64,000 nt of DNA from Saprospiraceae bacterium (GCA_016787345.1 JAEUUU010000130.1:1-64000); one strand, 5' to 3'. Shown: positions 23,816 through 32,397, counted from the first letter of the stretch. Notes: generated by a model not told the origin, from the letters alone. Translations and numbers: made by a program.

Positions 23816-24598
23816 TCATAAGATGTCGTTTGCGTCAACGGAAATACCAAGAGCTTTTAATTCTTTAACCAAGTCAAACTGCCATTTACCCGTCTTGTCA
23901 AAGGGAACGAACAATACGCCACTGTAGTCAGATGGAATTTCGAAGTCGTTTTCTAATTCGTGTAATGCTAAAACTCTTTCTCTTCCTAATTTTCCGATAA
24001 AATACCCTAATTCAAAAATAACATTTTGTCGAGCCCTGTATTTTGCCGTTTCGGGTTTCTCGTTTTTATTGTATGAAATGTCGTCAGCTGAAAGAAGTAC
24101 AACGGCAAAGGACACATCGGAATTCTCCGTGAATTTTTCAATTATAGTTTTCCCTTTGCTAGGTTGCTCGTGCAATATTATTGGATTTAGTTTCAATTTC
24201 TCAATTGTCCTCGCAGCAGCTAATTTCATTTCATCATTATGTCCGTGTACAATAAAAACATTGTTAGATGTCGGTGCTGACTTGTCTGGTTGTTTATTTG
24301 GCTCATTGATAACCGTGTCTAATTGAAGGTCTTCTGCTATTACGTTTAGGAGATTTAGCAATTGCTTTTTACCACTATTAAAACTACTTTCAAATACACT
24401 GTCAGGCGTTCCAGTCGTCCAAATGCTAGGTGAATATTTAATGTCTTTTAAAGACTTCAGATAATGTGTTTTATCTCCAAATATTTTTCGCAGCAACATT
24501 TCCGCTCTTTTCTCAACAGCATCAAGTTGTCCGTTTCGGTATGCAATCTGTTCGGCTTGTCTTATTAAGTCCTGTATAAGGTCTAAGTTTTTACTCAT
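23816..24598 (-). CDS. TIR-like (Cap12/Pycsar-type) nucleotide-binding effector protein
   Basis: This 260-residue protein has a helical N-terminal region (1-105) and a C-terminal TIR-like domain of the predicted nucleotide-binding family COG4271/PF10137 (about 112-235). Key segments are NNVFIVHGHNDEMKLAAAR, VVLLSADDISYNK and ARQNVIFELGYFIGKLGRER. Glu196 in the FELGYF motif is placed like the catalytic Glu of NAD-cleaving TIR domains. Members act as NADase effectors in CBASS and Pycsar phage defence, but no cyclase is seen next to it, and the N-terminal region is not an obvious cyclic-nucleotide sensor. It is AT-rich and lies in a putative integron-like cassette. Confidence 0.8.
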   Translation of the reverse strand: MSKNLDLIQDLIRQAEQIAYRNGQLDAVEKRAEMLLRKIFGDKTHYLKSLKDIKYSPSIWTTGTPDSVFESSFNSGKKQLLNLLNVIAEDLQLDTVINEPNKQPDKSAPTSNNVFIVHGHNDEMKLAAARTIEKLKLNPIILHEQPSKGKTIIEKFTENSDVSFAVVLLSADDISYNKNEKPETAKYRARQNVIFELGYFIGKLGRERVLALHELENDFEIPSDYSGVLFVPFDKTGKWQFDLVKELKALGISVDANDIL

Positions 24599-24660
24599 GT
24601 GTCGTCTTTATAATTACCGGTAACTCGTTAATATGCGCACTTTTTGAATTGCGCAATATA
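24599..24660 (-). other. Cassette boundary upstream of the TIR gene
   Basis: The core ATTACCGGTAAC at 24613-24624 marks the start of the TIR cassette. Beyond it, TATGCGCAC and TTGCGCAATA at 24633-24658 form further imperfect inverted segments, so this could be part of another attC-like site or of an attI. The next gene on that side is a truncated SSB. Confidence 0.35.
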
Positions 24661-24762
24661 AAGGTAAAAAGTCCTTTTAAGTTGTGCATGATTTAAGGAA
24701 ATATTTTTTAAAATTCAGTAAATCAATGTTTTATCAGAGTGAAGGGTAAGAGCGTTTTTTTA

Positions 24763-24826
24763 AAAACAATACAAAATGCGCGTTGCGTTCTTTTGTATTG
24801 TTTTACTCTCACAATACAAAATGCGC
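24763..24826. repeat. Inverted and direct repeats of ACAATACAAAATGCGC
   Basis: A perfect 14-bp inverted repeat (24763-24776 with 24791-24804, core AACAATACAAAA) surrounds a 14-nt loop. A direct copy of ACAATACAAAATGCGC follows at 24811-24826. The last residues of the SSB remnant are encoded by this repeat, so it marks where that gene was truncated. Confidence 0.6.
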
Positions 24827-25120
24827 AATGTGCCAGTCCTCTTTCTTATCCAAAAGTATCAGTTCTTCGCCTACTAATTCCGTCACGTATCGTTTAACGC
24901 CTTGTTTTTCCTCAAAAGAACGGGTAGGGTTTTTCCCTTCCAAGTGTATCATGCTCCCTTTTTTCAGGTGTTTCTCTGCCAATTCTGCCAAACCACGCCA
25001 CAATACAATGTTGTGCCATTCTGTTTGTGAATGGGTTTGTCCCTTATCGTCCTTGTAACTTTCAGTGGTAGCCAACGAGAATTTAGCCACTTTCACATTA
25101 CCTTCTAAGGTCTGTACCAA
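24809..25120 (-). pseudogene. ssb: Truncated single-stranded DNA-binding protein
   Basis: The frame encodes LEGNVKVAKFSLATTESYKD, TEWHNIVLWRGLAELAEKHL and RYVTELVGEELILLD, clearly an SSB OB-fold. The first 18 or so residues (the usual LNKVILIGNVG strand) are missing, there is no ATG, and a TGA lies two codons before the only possible (TTG) start. The C-terminus is replaced by residues encoded by a local repeat and lacks the acidic tail. It is probably a remnant left by rearrangement at the edge of the accessory block. Confidence 0.7.
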
Positions 25121-25189
25121 AACTCAGCCGATACCCGCCACAGCATGGCAGACATTTCGCCAATGGGCTTATAATTTTAAAGTACAAGT

Positions 25190-25348
25190 TTATCCCTTTT
25201 TTTCAAATAACACGCCCGCCAGCGGATTTTTTACTCGGTCAATTGTCTTGTTGTAGAAGCTGGTATAAAACTCGGCCAACCCACTGCTCTTATGGCCAGG
25301 GAAATCATGAATATACCGAATAGCAACTCGCTTTTCTACCGGATGGAT
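25190..25348 (-). pseudogene. Tyrosine recombinase/integrase C-terminal remnant
   Basis: The translated segment EKRVAIRYIHDFPGHKSSGL followed by YNKTIDRVKNPLAGV resembles the C-terminus of Bacteroidota tyrosine recombinases (usual form: DIRYIQELLGHKSSKTTEIY, then NPLD). The HxxR box and the remainder of the catalytic domain are not present upstream, and the YTHV segment that carries the nucleophilic Tyr reads FYTSF, so the fragment is inactive. It lies at the edge of the cassette block, where an integrase would be expected. Confidence 0.5.
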
Positions 25349-25425
25349 AAGCAAGATACCGGCCGGCCAGCTGCCAAAACCCGGTTTGCCCCTACCTTTA
25401 CCCCTCAAAAAACGCACCCAAGCAC

Positions 25426-27219
25426 ATGCCCACCTGTTCGCCGCTCCTCCCCACCCTCTTCATCGTCGCCCTCGCCGCCGCTGTCCGGGCGCAGCCCGTT
25501 CCCTGCCTTACGACGGGACCCAACCTCATCGTCAACGGCGATTTCGAACAGGGCTACTACGCATTCACCTCCGATTTCGGGCGCGGACTCAACAACGCCA
25601 CCTTGGGCAATTGCGATACCCAGGGCTGGATTCTGGTCACGCAGGTCGATCCGCACGTCAGCAACGCCGCCTGCAAGGTGTATCCGTTTTTTCTGTCGGG
25701 CCAATACGGCAGCCCCAACACCCCCACCAGTCCCGATCCCAACGATATCAGCAATACCTCGGTGATCAGCAGTATGGACTGCGAGTTCCCCCTGCCCGAC
25801 CACACCACCGGCAGCGGCTTTTTCCTGACCATCGACCCCGACGCCCTGCCGGGCCGGGCTTATTGGAAACAAACCATCGAGGTGTGTCCGCAAACCAATT
25901 ACGTGTTCTCGGTGTGGGTGCGCAACGTGTCGCCGGGCTGCGGCCTGCCGGCGCCGTTTTTTCACTTCGAAGTGGGCGGCGTGCCGATCAATACGCCCAC
26001 CAGCTACCCCGACTGCGCCTGGGTCAATACCTCGGCCAACTGGACCTCGGGCAACGTGAGCGGACAGGTGGAAATCCAGCTCGTCAACGACCAGCCGGGC
26101 TGCATCGCCAACGACGTGGCCATCGACGACGTGTTTTTCGGCATCTGCAACGGGGCCATCCTCAACAGCCAGCCGGTATTCGAGTTCTGCGGCGACAGCC
26201 TGGGCGCCGACGCCGTGTTGTCGGGCAGTTCGTATGGCTTCGTGAATCCGCAGTTTCAGTGGCAGCGCTTCAACCCGCAAACAGGCGCCTGGACCGACAT
26301 CGCCGGCGCAACCGACAGCCTGCTGGTGTTCCCCGACGCCACGGCCGCCGACGCGGGCACCTACCGCTTTATCTCCTGGCCGGGCGGCATCCCGCTGGCC
26401 GACGCCTGCTCCTTCGCCATCAGCCCGTACAGCCGCATCATCGCGCATCCGGAGTACGACCAGGCGCTTGCAATCAACATCTGCGAAGGCGACGCCTACG
26501 CGGGTTATACCGACAGCGGCTTCTACATCGATACGTTCCAGAGCATCTACGGCTGCGACAGCATCCGCCAACTCACGCTGAACGTACGGCAGCACTACAA
26601 CAACACGGCCGCACTCACGCTGTGCCCGGGCGCACAGTACAATTTCAACGGTACGATCCTGTCTGAATCGGGCATTTATTTCGATACGCTGTACACGGTG
26701 TACGGCTGCGACAGCTTGTTCTACCTCGACCTGGAAATTCCGCCGGCGGCCTTCCTCGGACCCGACACGACGCTCTGCACCGCCGATTCGTACCGCTTGC
26801 GCGGTCCCTCGCCGCAAACACGCTGGTCGGACGGCAGCACCGGTCCTGAATTGCTGATTACGGAAAGCGGCACGTACACGGCGAGTTTTACGGATACGAG
26901 CGGCTGCACGGTGCGCGACACCATCGGGGTGTTTTTCCGCCCCAAAGTGTACGTACCCAACGCATTCAGTCCCAACGACGACGGGCTGAACGACGACTTT
27001 TTACCCGGCTTTTCCGCTGTCGATCTGAGCGGCTACCGCCTGGAAATCTTCGACCGCTGGGGCAATGCCCTGTTTTTGTCGGGCGAGCCCGACCGGGGCT
27101 GGGATGGCACAAGCCGGGGGCGCGATTGTTTGCCCGCCGTATACCTCTACCTGATCGAAGCGATCACGGCCACCTGCGGAAAAACGGTGTGGTCGGGCGA
27201 TGTGTTGCTGGTGCGGTAG
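25426..27219 (+). CDS. Secreted protein with gliding-motility-type C-terminal domain (T9SS type B)
   Basis: This 597-residue protein has a signal peptide (PLLPTLFIVALAAAVRA, then QPVPC). The mature N-terminus looks like a carbohydrate-binding/jelly-roll module (NLIVNGDFEQGYYAFTSDFG, then VNTSANWTSGNVSGQVEI). An Ig-like region follows (QWQRFNPQTGAWTDIAGATD), then two repeats of the YGCDSLFYLDL kind, and a C-terminal CHU_C domain (VYVPNAFSPNDDGLNDDFLP, RWGNALFLSGEPDRGWDG). The CHU_C domain is the type B sorting signal for the type IX secretion system, so the protein is likely exported to the cell surface or released. Its specific ligand is unknown. Confidence 0.88.
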   Translation: MPTCSPLLPTLFIVALAAAVRAQPVPCLTTGPNLIVNGDFEQGYYAFTSDFGRGLNNATLGNCDTQGWILVTQVDPHVSNAACKVYPFFLSGQYGSPNTPTSPDPNDISNTSVISSMDCEFPLPDHTTGSGFFLTIDPDALPGRAYWKQTIEVCPQTNYVFSVWVRNVSPGCGLPAPFFHFEVGGVPINTPTSYPDCAWVNTSANWTSGNVSGQVEIQLVNDQPGCIANDVAIDDVFFGICNGAILNSQPVFEFCGDSLGADAVLSGSSYGFVNPQFQWQRFNPQTGAWTDIAGATDSLLVFPDATAADAGTYRFISWPGGIPLADACSFAISPYSRIIAHPEYDQALAINICEGDAYAGYTDSGFYIDTFQSIYGCDSIRQLTLNVRQHYNNTAALTLCPGAQYNFNGTILSESGIYFDTLYTVYGCDSLFYLDLEIPPAAFLGPDTTLCTADSYRLRGPSPQTRWSDGSTGPELLITESGTYTASFTDTSGCTVRDTIGVFFRPKVYVPNAFSPNDDGLNDDFLPGFSAVDLSGYRLEIFDRWGNALFLSGEPDRGWDGTSRGRDCLPAVYLYLIEAITATCGKTVWSGDVLLVR

Positions 27220-27226
27220 GTTATGC

Positions 27227-27620
27227 CCCAGGGCAAACGCAATAAAATCGTCATCGGCTTAGAAACGGAAAACACCGGAAGAGTTCGGCAAGGGGCCCTG
27301 TTGGCCATTTTTCTTGTGGAATAAGGAACAACCCTTTTGAAAATCCGCGCCAATCCGGGTCATCCGTGTCATCCGCGTTCCCATCCACACTTCCGAAACC
27401 CTCGAAAAAGAAATGAGGAAACACGAGGTATAAACAAGGATCACGGGAAATGGATAGCCACGCGGATGACACGGATGACCCGGATTGGCGCGGATTCTTT
27501 GCTTCGTACACCCGATTTTGCTCCCTTGTAACGGCCCGCCTGATTTCCAAAAAAATGTTTGGGGTAGTCACCTGCATTCGTACCGGCAGTCAGTTATTGT
27601 TTTAATGCGTTTGCCCTGGG
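27227..27620. repeat. 394-bp MITE-like element with imperfect terminal inverted repeats
   Basis: The ends carry 21-bp inverted repeats (27227-27247, CCCAGGGCAAACGCAATAAA core; 27600-27620) that match at 20 of 21 positions. The interior has no gene but holds a nested 37-bp perfect inverted repeat and an AACAACCCTTTTG motif also seen in other intergenic regions. It begins 7 bp after the stop of the T9SS type B protein. Confidence 0.5.
27342..27496. repeat. 37-bp perfect inverted repeat with 81-bp spacer
   Basis: Arms at 27342-27378 and 27460-27496 are exact reverse complements; the core is AATCCGGGTCATCCGTGT. Such CATCCGTGTCATCCGCG sequences are common as dispersed intergenic repeats in bacteria of this phylum (recollection). 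The structure could form a long hairpin in RNA. Confidence 0.8.
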
Positions 27621-27646
27621 TGGGGGGGGTAACCTGTTGCGCTTTT

Positions 27647-27866
27647 GGCCCCACCCCCAACCCCTCCCCCCGAGGGGAGGGGAGCCGATAGTAGATTGCA
27701 ATCGGTTCCATCCAATTGTCTGGTAAACAACATCTTGCGGTCGCCCCCTCACCTCAGAGGGAGGAAAGCCGATGGTAGATTGCAATCACTTCCATCCAAT
27801 TGTCTGGGACACAACATCTTGCGGTCGACTCCCCTCCCCTCGGGGGGAGGGGTTGGGGGTGGGGCC
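27647..27866. repeat. Composite repeat: 38-bp inverted arms enclosing two 61-bp direct repeats
   Basis: The G/C-rich outer arms at 27647-27684 and 27829-27866 are perfect reverse complements (core CCCCACCCCCAACCCC). Inside are two direct copies, 27683-27743 and 27767-27827, sharing GTAGATTGCAATC and CATCTTGCGGTCG and differing at a few positions. No gene is visible, and there are too few units and unequal spacers for a CRISPR. Confidence 0.8.
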
Positions 27867-27926
27867 TAACGATCGGAATTCACCAGATCAATCACCCCAC
27901 CGGAGAGGGTGTGGGGGCTAAGCCCC

Positions 27927-29123
27927 TCAAAAATCCGACGTAATCAACAAATCCAGGTTCGTTGTTTTGATCTGGAAGCGCTCGCCCAGGTAGGCGTTTG
28001 TCAGCGAGCCTTTGTAGGTATAGACGCCGTTGCGCAGTCCGGGGTGACTGGTAATCAGCGCATGAATGCCGCCGGCCTCGGCTTTGAGCAGCAGCGAGGT
28101 CAGGATATTGCTAATGGCGTCGGAGGCCGTGCGCGCCACGCGGGAGGGGATGTTGGGCACACAATAGTGGATCACGCCGTGTTTGACAAAAGTGGGTTCG
28201 TCGTGGTTACTCATCTCCGAGGTTTCGAAGCAGCCGCCCTGGTCGATGCTCACGTCGACGATCACCGAGCCCGGTTTCATGAGCCGCACGATGTCTTCCG
28301 AGACCACGATGGGCGTATTGGCCTGCGCCGAGTGCAGGGCGCCGATGGCCACGTCGGCGGTGATGAGTTGCTCGCGCAGGTGGATGGGGTTGATGACCGA
28401 GGTGTGAAGTTGCCGGCCCACGTGTTTTTGCAGGCGCATCAGTTTGTACACATTGTTGTCGAAAATGCGCACTTCGGCGCCCAGGCCGAGGGCTGTACGG
28501 GTGGCGAATTCGGCCACCACACCCGCGCCGAGAATGATCACTTTGGCCGGCGGCACGCCCGCGATACCGCCCAGCAGCACACCTTTGCCGCCCCGGGCCG
28601 TGGCCAGCAGGTCGGCCGCGATCAGGATGGCGCTGATGCCGGCAATCTCGCTCATGACGCGCACCAGCGGGAACACGCCCGTATCGTCGTCGCGGATGTA
28701 CTCCATGGCCAGGGCGATGACGCGTTTTTTCTGGAGTTTCTGGATGTACTCCGCGTTGAGCATGGGCAGGTGGATGGGCGAAATGACCACCTGGTTGGGC
28801 CGCATCAGGTCGATTTCGGCCAGGGTGGGCGGCGCGACCTTGACCAGCACGTCGGCTTTGTACACCTCTTCCGGGCTGCCGGCGATCTCGGCCCCGGCTT
28901 CGGAATATTCGTGGTCGCTGTATTTCGACTGCTCGCCGGCGCCGCTTTGCACCAACACCCGATGGCCGTGCGCCGTGAGCGTGGCGACGGAATGGGGCGC
29001 CAGGGCAACCCGGTGCTCCTGCATGATCGTTTCTTTGGGCACGCCGATAAACAAACGTTGCTGTTTGGGCAAAACGGCCAGCATTTCGGCCTGCGGCGTG
29101 ACGACATTTATGGTTTCCATCAT
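27927..29123 (-). CDS. ald: Alanine dehydrogenase
   Basis: This 398-residue protein belongs to the alanine dehydrogenase/PntA family, interconverting L-alanine and pyruvate plus ammonia with NAD. Visible are the N-terminal RLFIGVPKETIMQEHRVALA segment (substrate-contacting Arg and Lys), a Rossmann nucleotide site (VIILGAGVVAEFATRTALGL) and the IDQGGCFETS segment. A Met at 29120 is an equally possible start. It lies 6 bp downstream of tsaE on the same strand, so the two are probably co-transcribed. Confidence 0.93.
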   Translation of the reverse strand: MMETINVVTPQAEMLAVLPKQQRLFIGVPKETIMQEHRVALAPHSVATLTAHGHRVLVQSGAGEQSKYSDHEYSEAGAEIAGSPEEVYKADVLVKVAPPTLAEIDLMRPNQVVISPIHLPMLNAEYIQKLQKKRVIALAMEYIRDDDTGVFPLVRVMSEIAGISAILIAADLLATARGGKGVLLGGIAGVPPAKVIILGAGVVAEFATRTALGLGAEVRIFDNNVYKLMRLQKHVGRQLHTSVINPIHLREQLITADVAIGALHSAQANTPIVVSEDIVRLMKPGSVIVDVSIDQGGCFETSEMSNHDEPTFVKHGVIHYCVPNIPSRVARTASDAISNILTSLLLKAEAGGIHALITSHPGLRNGVYTYKGSLTNAYLGERFQIKTTNLDLLITSDF

Positions 29124-29129
29124 GACTAA

Positions 29130-29555
29130 TTACAAAATTACCACGCAACGGCGGGTTTCGCTCAACATTTGAATCTCAATTTTGGCCGCTTCGGCCGGCA
29201 AAAACGCCTCGATCAGTTGCGGCCACTCGATCAGGCAGTACGAATCGTCGTCGAGCATCTCCTCGATCCCGATGTCGAATGCTTCGCCGGTATTTTTCAG
29301 GCGGTAAAGATCGAGGTGGTGTATGAGGCCGCTCGTGCCGTCGCTGGCCGTAAAGGCATACACATTGACCAGGGAAAAAGTTGGACTGGCCACGGCATCC
29401 CGCACACCCAGGAATCGGCAAAAAGCGGCGGTAAAGGTCGTTTTCCCCGCCCCCATTTCGCCGTACAGGGCAATCTTGCGGCGCCCGGCCAGGGCTTCGA
29501 ACACTTGCGGCATAATGCCGGGCAGTTCTCCGGCGTTGTTGATCCTTATTTCCAC
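29130..29555 (-). CDS. tsaE: tRNA threonylcarbamoyladenosine biosynthesis ATPase TsaE
   Basis: The 141-residue P-loop protein (Walker A GEMGAGKTT at 33-41, SPTFSLVNVY, HHLDLYRL and IEWPQLIE motifs) is typical of TsaE. It acts with TsaB and TsaD in the t6A37 modification of tRNAs that read ANN codons. It is divergent from murF-alr and precedes alanine dehydrogenase. Length and motif order are normal. Confidence 0.95.
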   Translation of the reverse strand: MEIRINNAGELPGIMPQVFEALAGRRKIALYGEMGAGKTTFTAAFCRFLGVRDAVASPTFSLVNVYAFTASDGTSGLIHHLDLYRLKNTGEAFDIGIEEMLDDDSYCLIEWPQLIEAFLPAEAAKIEIQMLSETRRCVVIL

Positions 29556-29667
29556 CCAAACAATATTTTACGGGCAAAATTAACACGGCCGGAGTTGGCC
29601 GGCCGGGGTATTTTTCGCCCGGGTTTCGGCGCCCAGGTTTTGCGCTGCCGAAATACCGCCAAGGCTT

Positions 29668-32142
29668 ATGACCACCCTCTCCGATCTGCAACAACTGCTT
29701 TCGGCCCAATGGCTGAAAAAACATAACCCGGGGGCCGAAATTCAACACCTCGCGCTCGACAGCCGCCAGCACCCCGCCCCGGCCCATGCCCTGTTCTTTG
29801 CCCTGCCCGGCCAGCGGCATGACGGCCACCGCTACCTCGGCGAAGCCTGGCGCGCGGGCATCCGGCATTTCGTGGTCAGCCAGTACGAAGGGCTTCCCGA
29901 ACTGCCCGATTCCGACATTCTGCTCGTCGGCAACACCCTCGACGCCCTGCAACAGGTCGCGGCCGCCCACCGCCGCCGCTTTCGCTACCCGGTGATCGGC
30001 ATTACCGGCTCCAACGGCAAAACCATTGTAAAAGAATGGCTGTACCAGCTGCTGCGCGCCGATTACAACATCGTCCGAAGCCCCAAAAGTTACAATTCGC
30101 AGGTCGGCGTGCCGCTTTCCGTGTGGCCGATGAATGCCGGGCACGAGCTGGGTATTTTCGAAGCGGGCATTTCCCGGCCGGGTGAAATGGCGCGGCTCAC
30201 GGAAATCATCCGGCCCGACATCGGCATTTTCACTACCCTGGGCCCCGCGCACCGCGAAGGTTTTCAAAGCGACGAGGAGAAAGTGCGGGAAAAAATGCGC
30301 CTGTTCGACCATGCCCGTGTGCTGATCTATTGCGCCGACCACGACAAGATCGCGGCCGCCGCGCAACACTGGGCCGGCGACGGCCGGAAAACCTTCACCT
30401 GGTCGAAAACCGGCCGGCCGGCCGATCTCCGCATCACGGCGCAAAGCCCGGCGCCCGGCGGCGTCACCCGGCTCGAAGCCCTGCTGGGCGAGCAAAAAAC
30501 CAGTATCGTCATTCCCTTTGCCGACGCCGCTTCCATCGAAAACGCCATCCACTGCTGGGCGCTGTTGCTGCATTTGGGACTTCCGGAAACCCGGATTCGC
30601 GTGCGCATGCGCCGCCTCGAACCCGTGGAAATGCGCCTCGAACTCAAAGCCGGCATCAACCGCTGCACGCTGATCAACGACGCCTACAACGCCGACCTGG
30701 CTTCCTTGCAGCTGGCCCTGCAATTCGCGCGCCAGCAGGTGCGCGAAGGCCAGACCCTGACGCTGGTGTTGTCCGACATTCTCCAGAGCGGCGAACGCCC
30801 CGCAAGCCTGTATAAAAAAGTGGCCAAACTGCTGCACGAACACGGCGTGGAGCGGCTGATCGGCATCGGTCCGGCGATCACGGCCATACAAGCTAATTTG
30901 AAAGACGACCTGCGGAGCGATTTTTTCCCCGATTCGGAAGTTTTTTTACAAAAAATAGCCCAGCTCGATTTTCACGACGAACTCATCCTGCTGAAAGGCG
31001 CGCGACCCTTCGCTTTTGAACGCATCGCCCGCCGCCTCGAACAAAAGGCGCACAAAACCGTGCTGGAGGTCAATCTCGCGGCTCTCGTGCACAACCTCAA
31101 CGTGTACACCCGCCTCCTGCGACCGGGCGTCAAAACACTCGTGATGGTCAAGGCCGCGGCTTACGGCAGCGGCGGCGCCGAGGTGGCCAAACTGCTCGAA
31201 TTTCACAAGGTCGATTACCTCGGCGTGGCCTACGCCGACGAGGGCATCGAACTGCGCCAGGCGGGCGTGCAACTGCCCATTCTGGTGCTCAATCCGGAGG
31301 CCTCGGGCTTCGACGCCCTGTACCGCTACCGCCTCGAACCCGAGGTGTACAGCCTGGCGCAACTCGACGACCTGCTCCGCTACGCCGGCCGCGACCGTCC
31401 GCTGACCATCCACCTCAAACTCGACACGGGTATGCGCCGTCTGGGTTTTGAGGAGGCCGATTTGCCGGCCCTCTGCGCGCGTTTGCAGCAGCATCCCCAT
31501 TTGCGGGTGCAATCCGTGTTTTCACACCTGGCCGCCAGTGATGCCCCGGCCCACGACGGCTTCACCCGGCGGCAAGCGGAGTTGTTTTTAAAAAATTACG
31601 CCGTCATCGAAGCTGCCCTGGGCTACGCCCCGCTGCGCCACATCGTCAATACCGGCGGTATCGCGCGTTTTCCGGAATACCATTTCGACATGGTACGCCT
31701 CGGCATCGGGCTGTACGGCATCGATTCGAGCGGTTTGCAGGACCAGCTCCGGGTGGTCAACACCCTCAAAGCCACCATCAGCCAGGTCAAATCCGTGTCG
31801 GCGGGCGAAACCGTGGGTTACAACCGCAACGGAACCGTGCATCGCCCCAGTCGCATCGCCACCATCAGCGTCGGGTACGCCGACGGTTTCCTCCGGCTCG
31901 CCGGTGGCGGCCGCTACGCCGTGGGCATCCACAACCAGCTCGCCCCCACGGTGGGCAACGTGTGCATGGACATGAGCATGGTCGACGTGACCGACATCCC
32001 CGAAGCCCGCGAAGGCGACGAGGTGGTCGTGTTTGGAGAAACGCCGCCGGTGCAGGACCTGGCCGGGGCCTTGCAAACGATTCCTTACGAGGTGTTTACA
32101 AATATTTCGGAGCGGGTGAAAAGGGTGTATTGGCAGGAGTGA
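29668..32142 (+). CDS. murF-alr: Bifunctional UDP-MurNAc-tripeptide:D-Ala-D-Ala ligase / alanine racemase
   Basis: This 824-residue fusion makes both D-alanine and the final Mur-pathway intermediate. The MurF half (1-455) shows the ATP-binding GITGSNGKT at 111-119 and the NDAYNADLASLQLAL motif. The Alr half (about 465-824) starts LEVNLAALVHNLNVYTRLLR and has the PLP lysine in MVKAAAYGSGG, HLKLDTGMRRLGF, and the C-terminal VGYADGFLR and VCMDMSMVDVT motifs. This fusion is a known arrangement in Bacteroidota. The gene is divergent from tsaE and followed by the intron-split tRNA gene. Confidence 0.95.
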   Translation: MTTLSDLQQLLSAQWLKKHNPGAEIQHLALDSRQHPAPAHALFFALPGQRHDGHRYLGEAWRAGIRHFVVSQYEGLPELPDSDILLVGNTLDALQQVAAAHRRRFRYPVIGITGSNGKTIVKEWLYQLLRADYNIVRSPKSYNSQVGVPLSVWPMNAGHELGIFEAGISRPGEMARLTEIIRPDIGIFTTLGPAHREGFQSDEEKVREKMRLFDHARVLIYCADHDKIAAAAQHWAGDGRKTFTWSKTGRPADLRITAQSPAPGGVTRLEALLGEQKTSIVIPFADAASIENAIHCWALLLHLGLPETRIRVRMRRLEPVEMRLELKAGINRCTLINDAYNADLASLQLALQFARQQVREGQTLTLVLSDILQSGERPASLYKKVAKLLHEHGVERLIGIGPAITAIQANLKDDLRSDFFPDSEVFLQKIAQLDFHDELILLKGARPFAFERIARRLEQKAHKTVLEVNLAALVHNLNVYTRLLRPGVKTLVMVKAAAYGSGGAEVAKLLEFHKVDYLGVAYADEGIELRQAGVQLPILVLNPEASGFDALYRYRLEPEVYSLAQLDDLLRYAGRDRPLTIHLKLDTGMRRLGFEEADLPALCARLQQHPHLRVQSVFSHLAASDAPAHDGFTRRQAELFLKNYAVIEAALGYAPLRHIVNTGGIARFPEYHFDMVRLGIGLYGIDSSGLQDQLRVVNTLKATISQVKSVSAGETVGYNRNGTVHRPSRIATISVGYADGFLRLAGGGRYAVGIHNQLAPTVGNVCMDMSMVDVTDIPEAREGDEVVVFGETPPVQDLAGALQTIPYEVFTNISERVKRVYWQE

Positions 32143-32306
32143 GCGGGGGCTGCTTATTTTTCTGACGTATCCTGTTTGTTTTTACCCTGGACAAGCCCCC
32201 CGACAACCTCCTGCCGACACAGAGCGTACTGGTTTGGGGGAACCAAACCGACGCGTTGCCTGGGTTAACTCGCCGGGCTGCCGAGGTTTGCAAAATGAAT
32301 ATCCAT

Positions 32307-32338
32307 TTTGCCGGCCTCGTAATTATTGGTTACCTTTG
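32307..32338 (+). promoter_or_regulatory. Bacteroidota-type promoter for the tRNA gene
   Basis: TTTG at 32307-32310 and TACCTTTG at 32331-32338, 20 nt apart, match the -33 TTTG / -7 TAnnTTTG consensus of this phylum. The predicted start point near 32345 is about 15 nt before the tRNA. Confidence 0.65.
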
Positions 32339-32397
32339 CCGCTCATCGCAGCAATGCGACGGGCCCATAGCTCAGACGGTTAGAGCGGCTGACTCAT

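Noticed and set aside
24763-24804. Intrinsic terminator of the SSB gene
   Set aside because: The stem is AT-rich (ACAATACAAAA) with a 14-nt loop and would be weak; it is better described as a repeat that truncated the gene.
25121-25189. Continuation of the recombinase relic toward the SSB relic
   Set aside because: The translation contains no recognisable recombinase or SSB segment in any frame, so it is left unannotated.
27683-27827. Possible CRISPR array
   Set aside because: There are only two repeat copies of about 61 bp with one short spacer, enclosed by inverted arms, and no cas genes are nearby.
29556-30891. Minus-strand open frame overlapping murF-alr and tsaE
   Set aside because: It is a shadow of the MurF domain; no family resemblance and it overlaps two well-supported genes.
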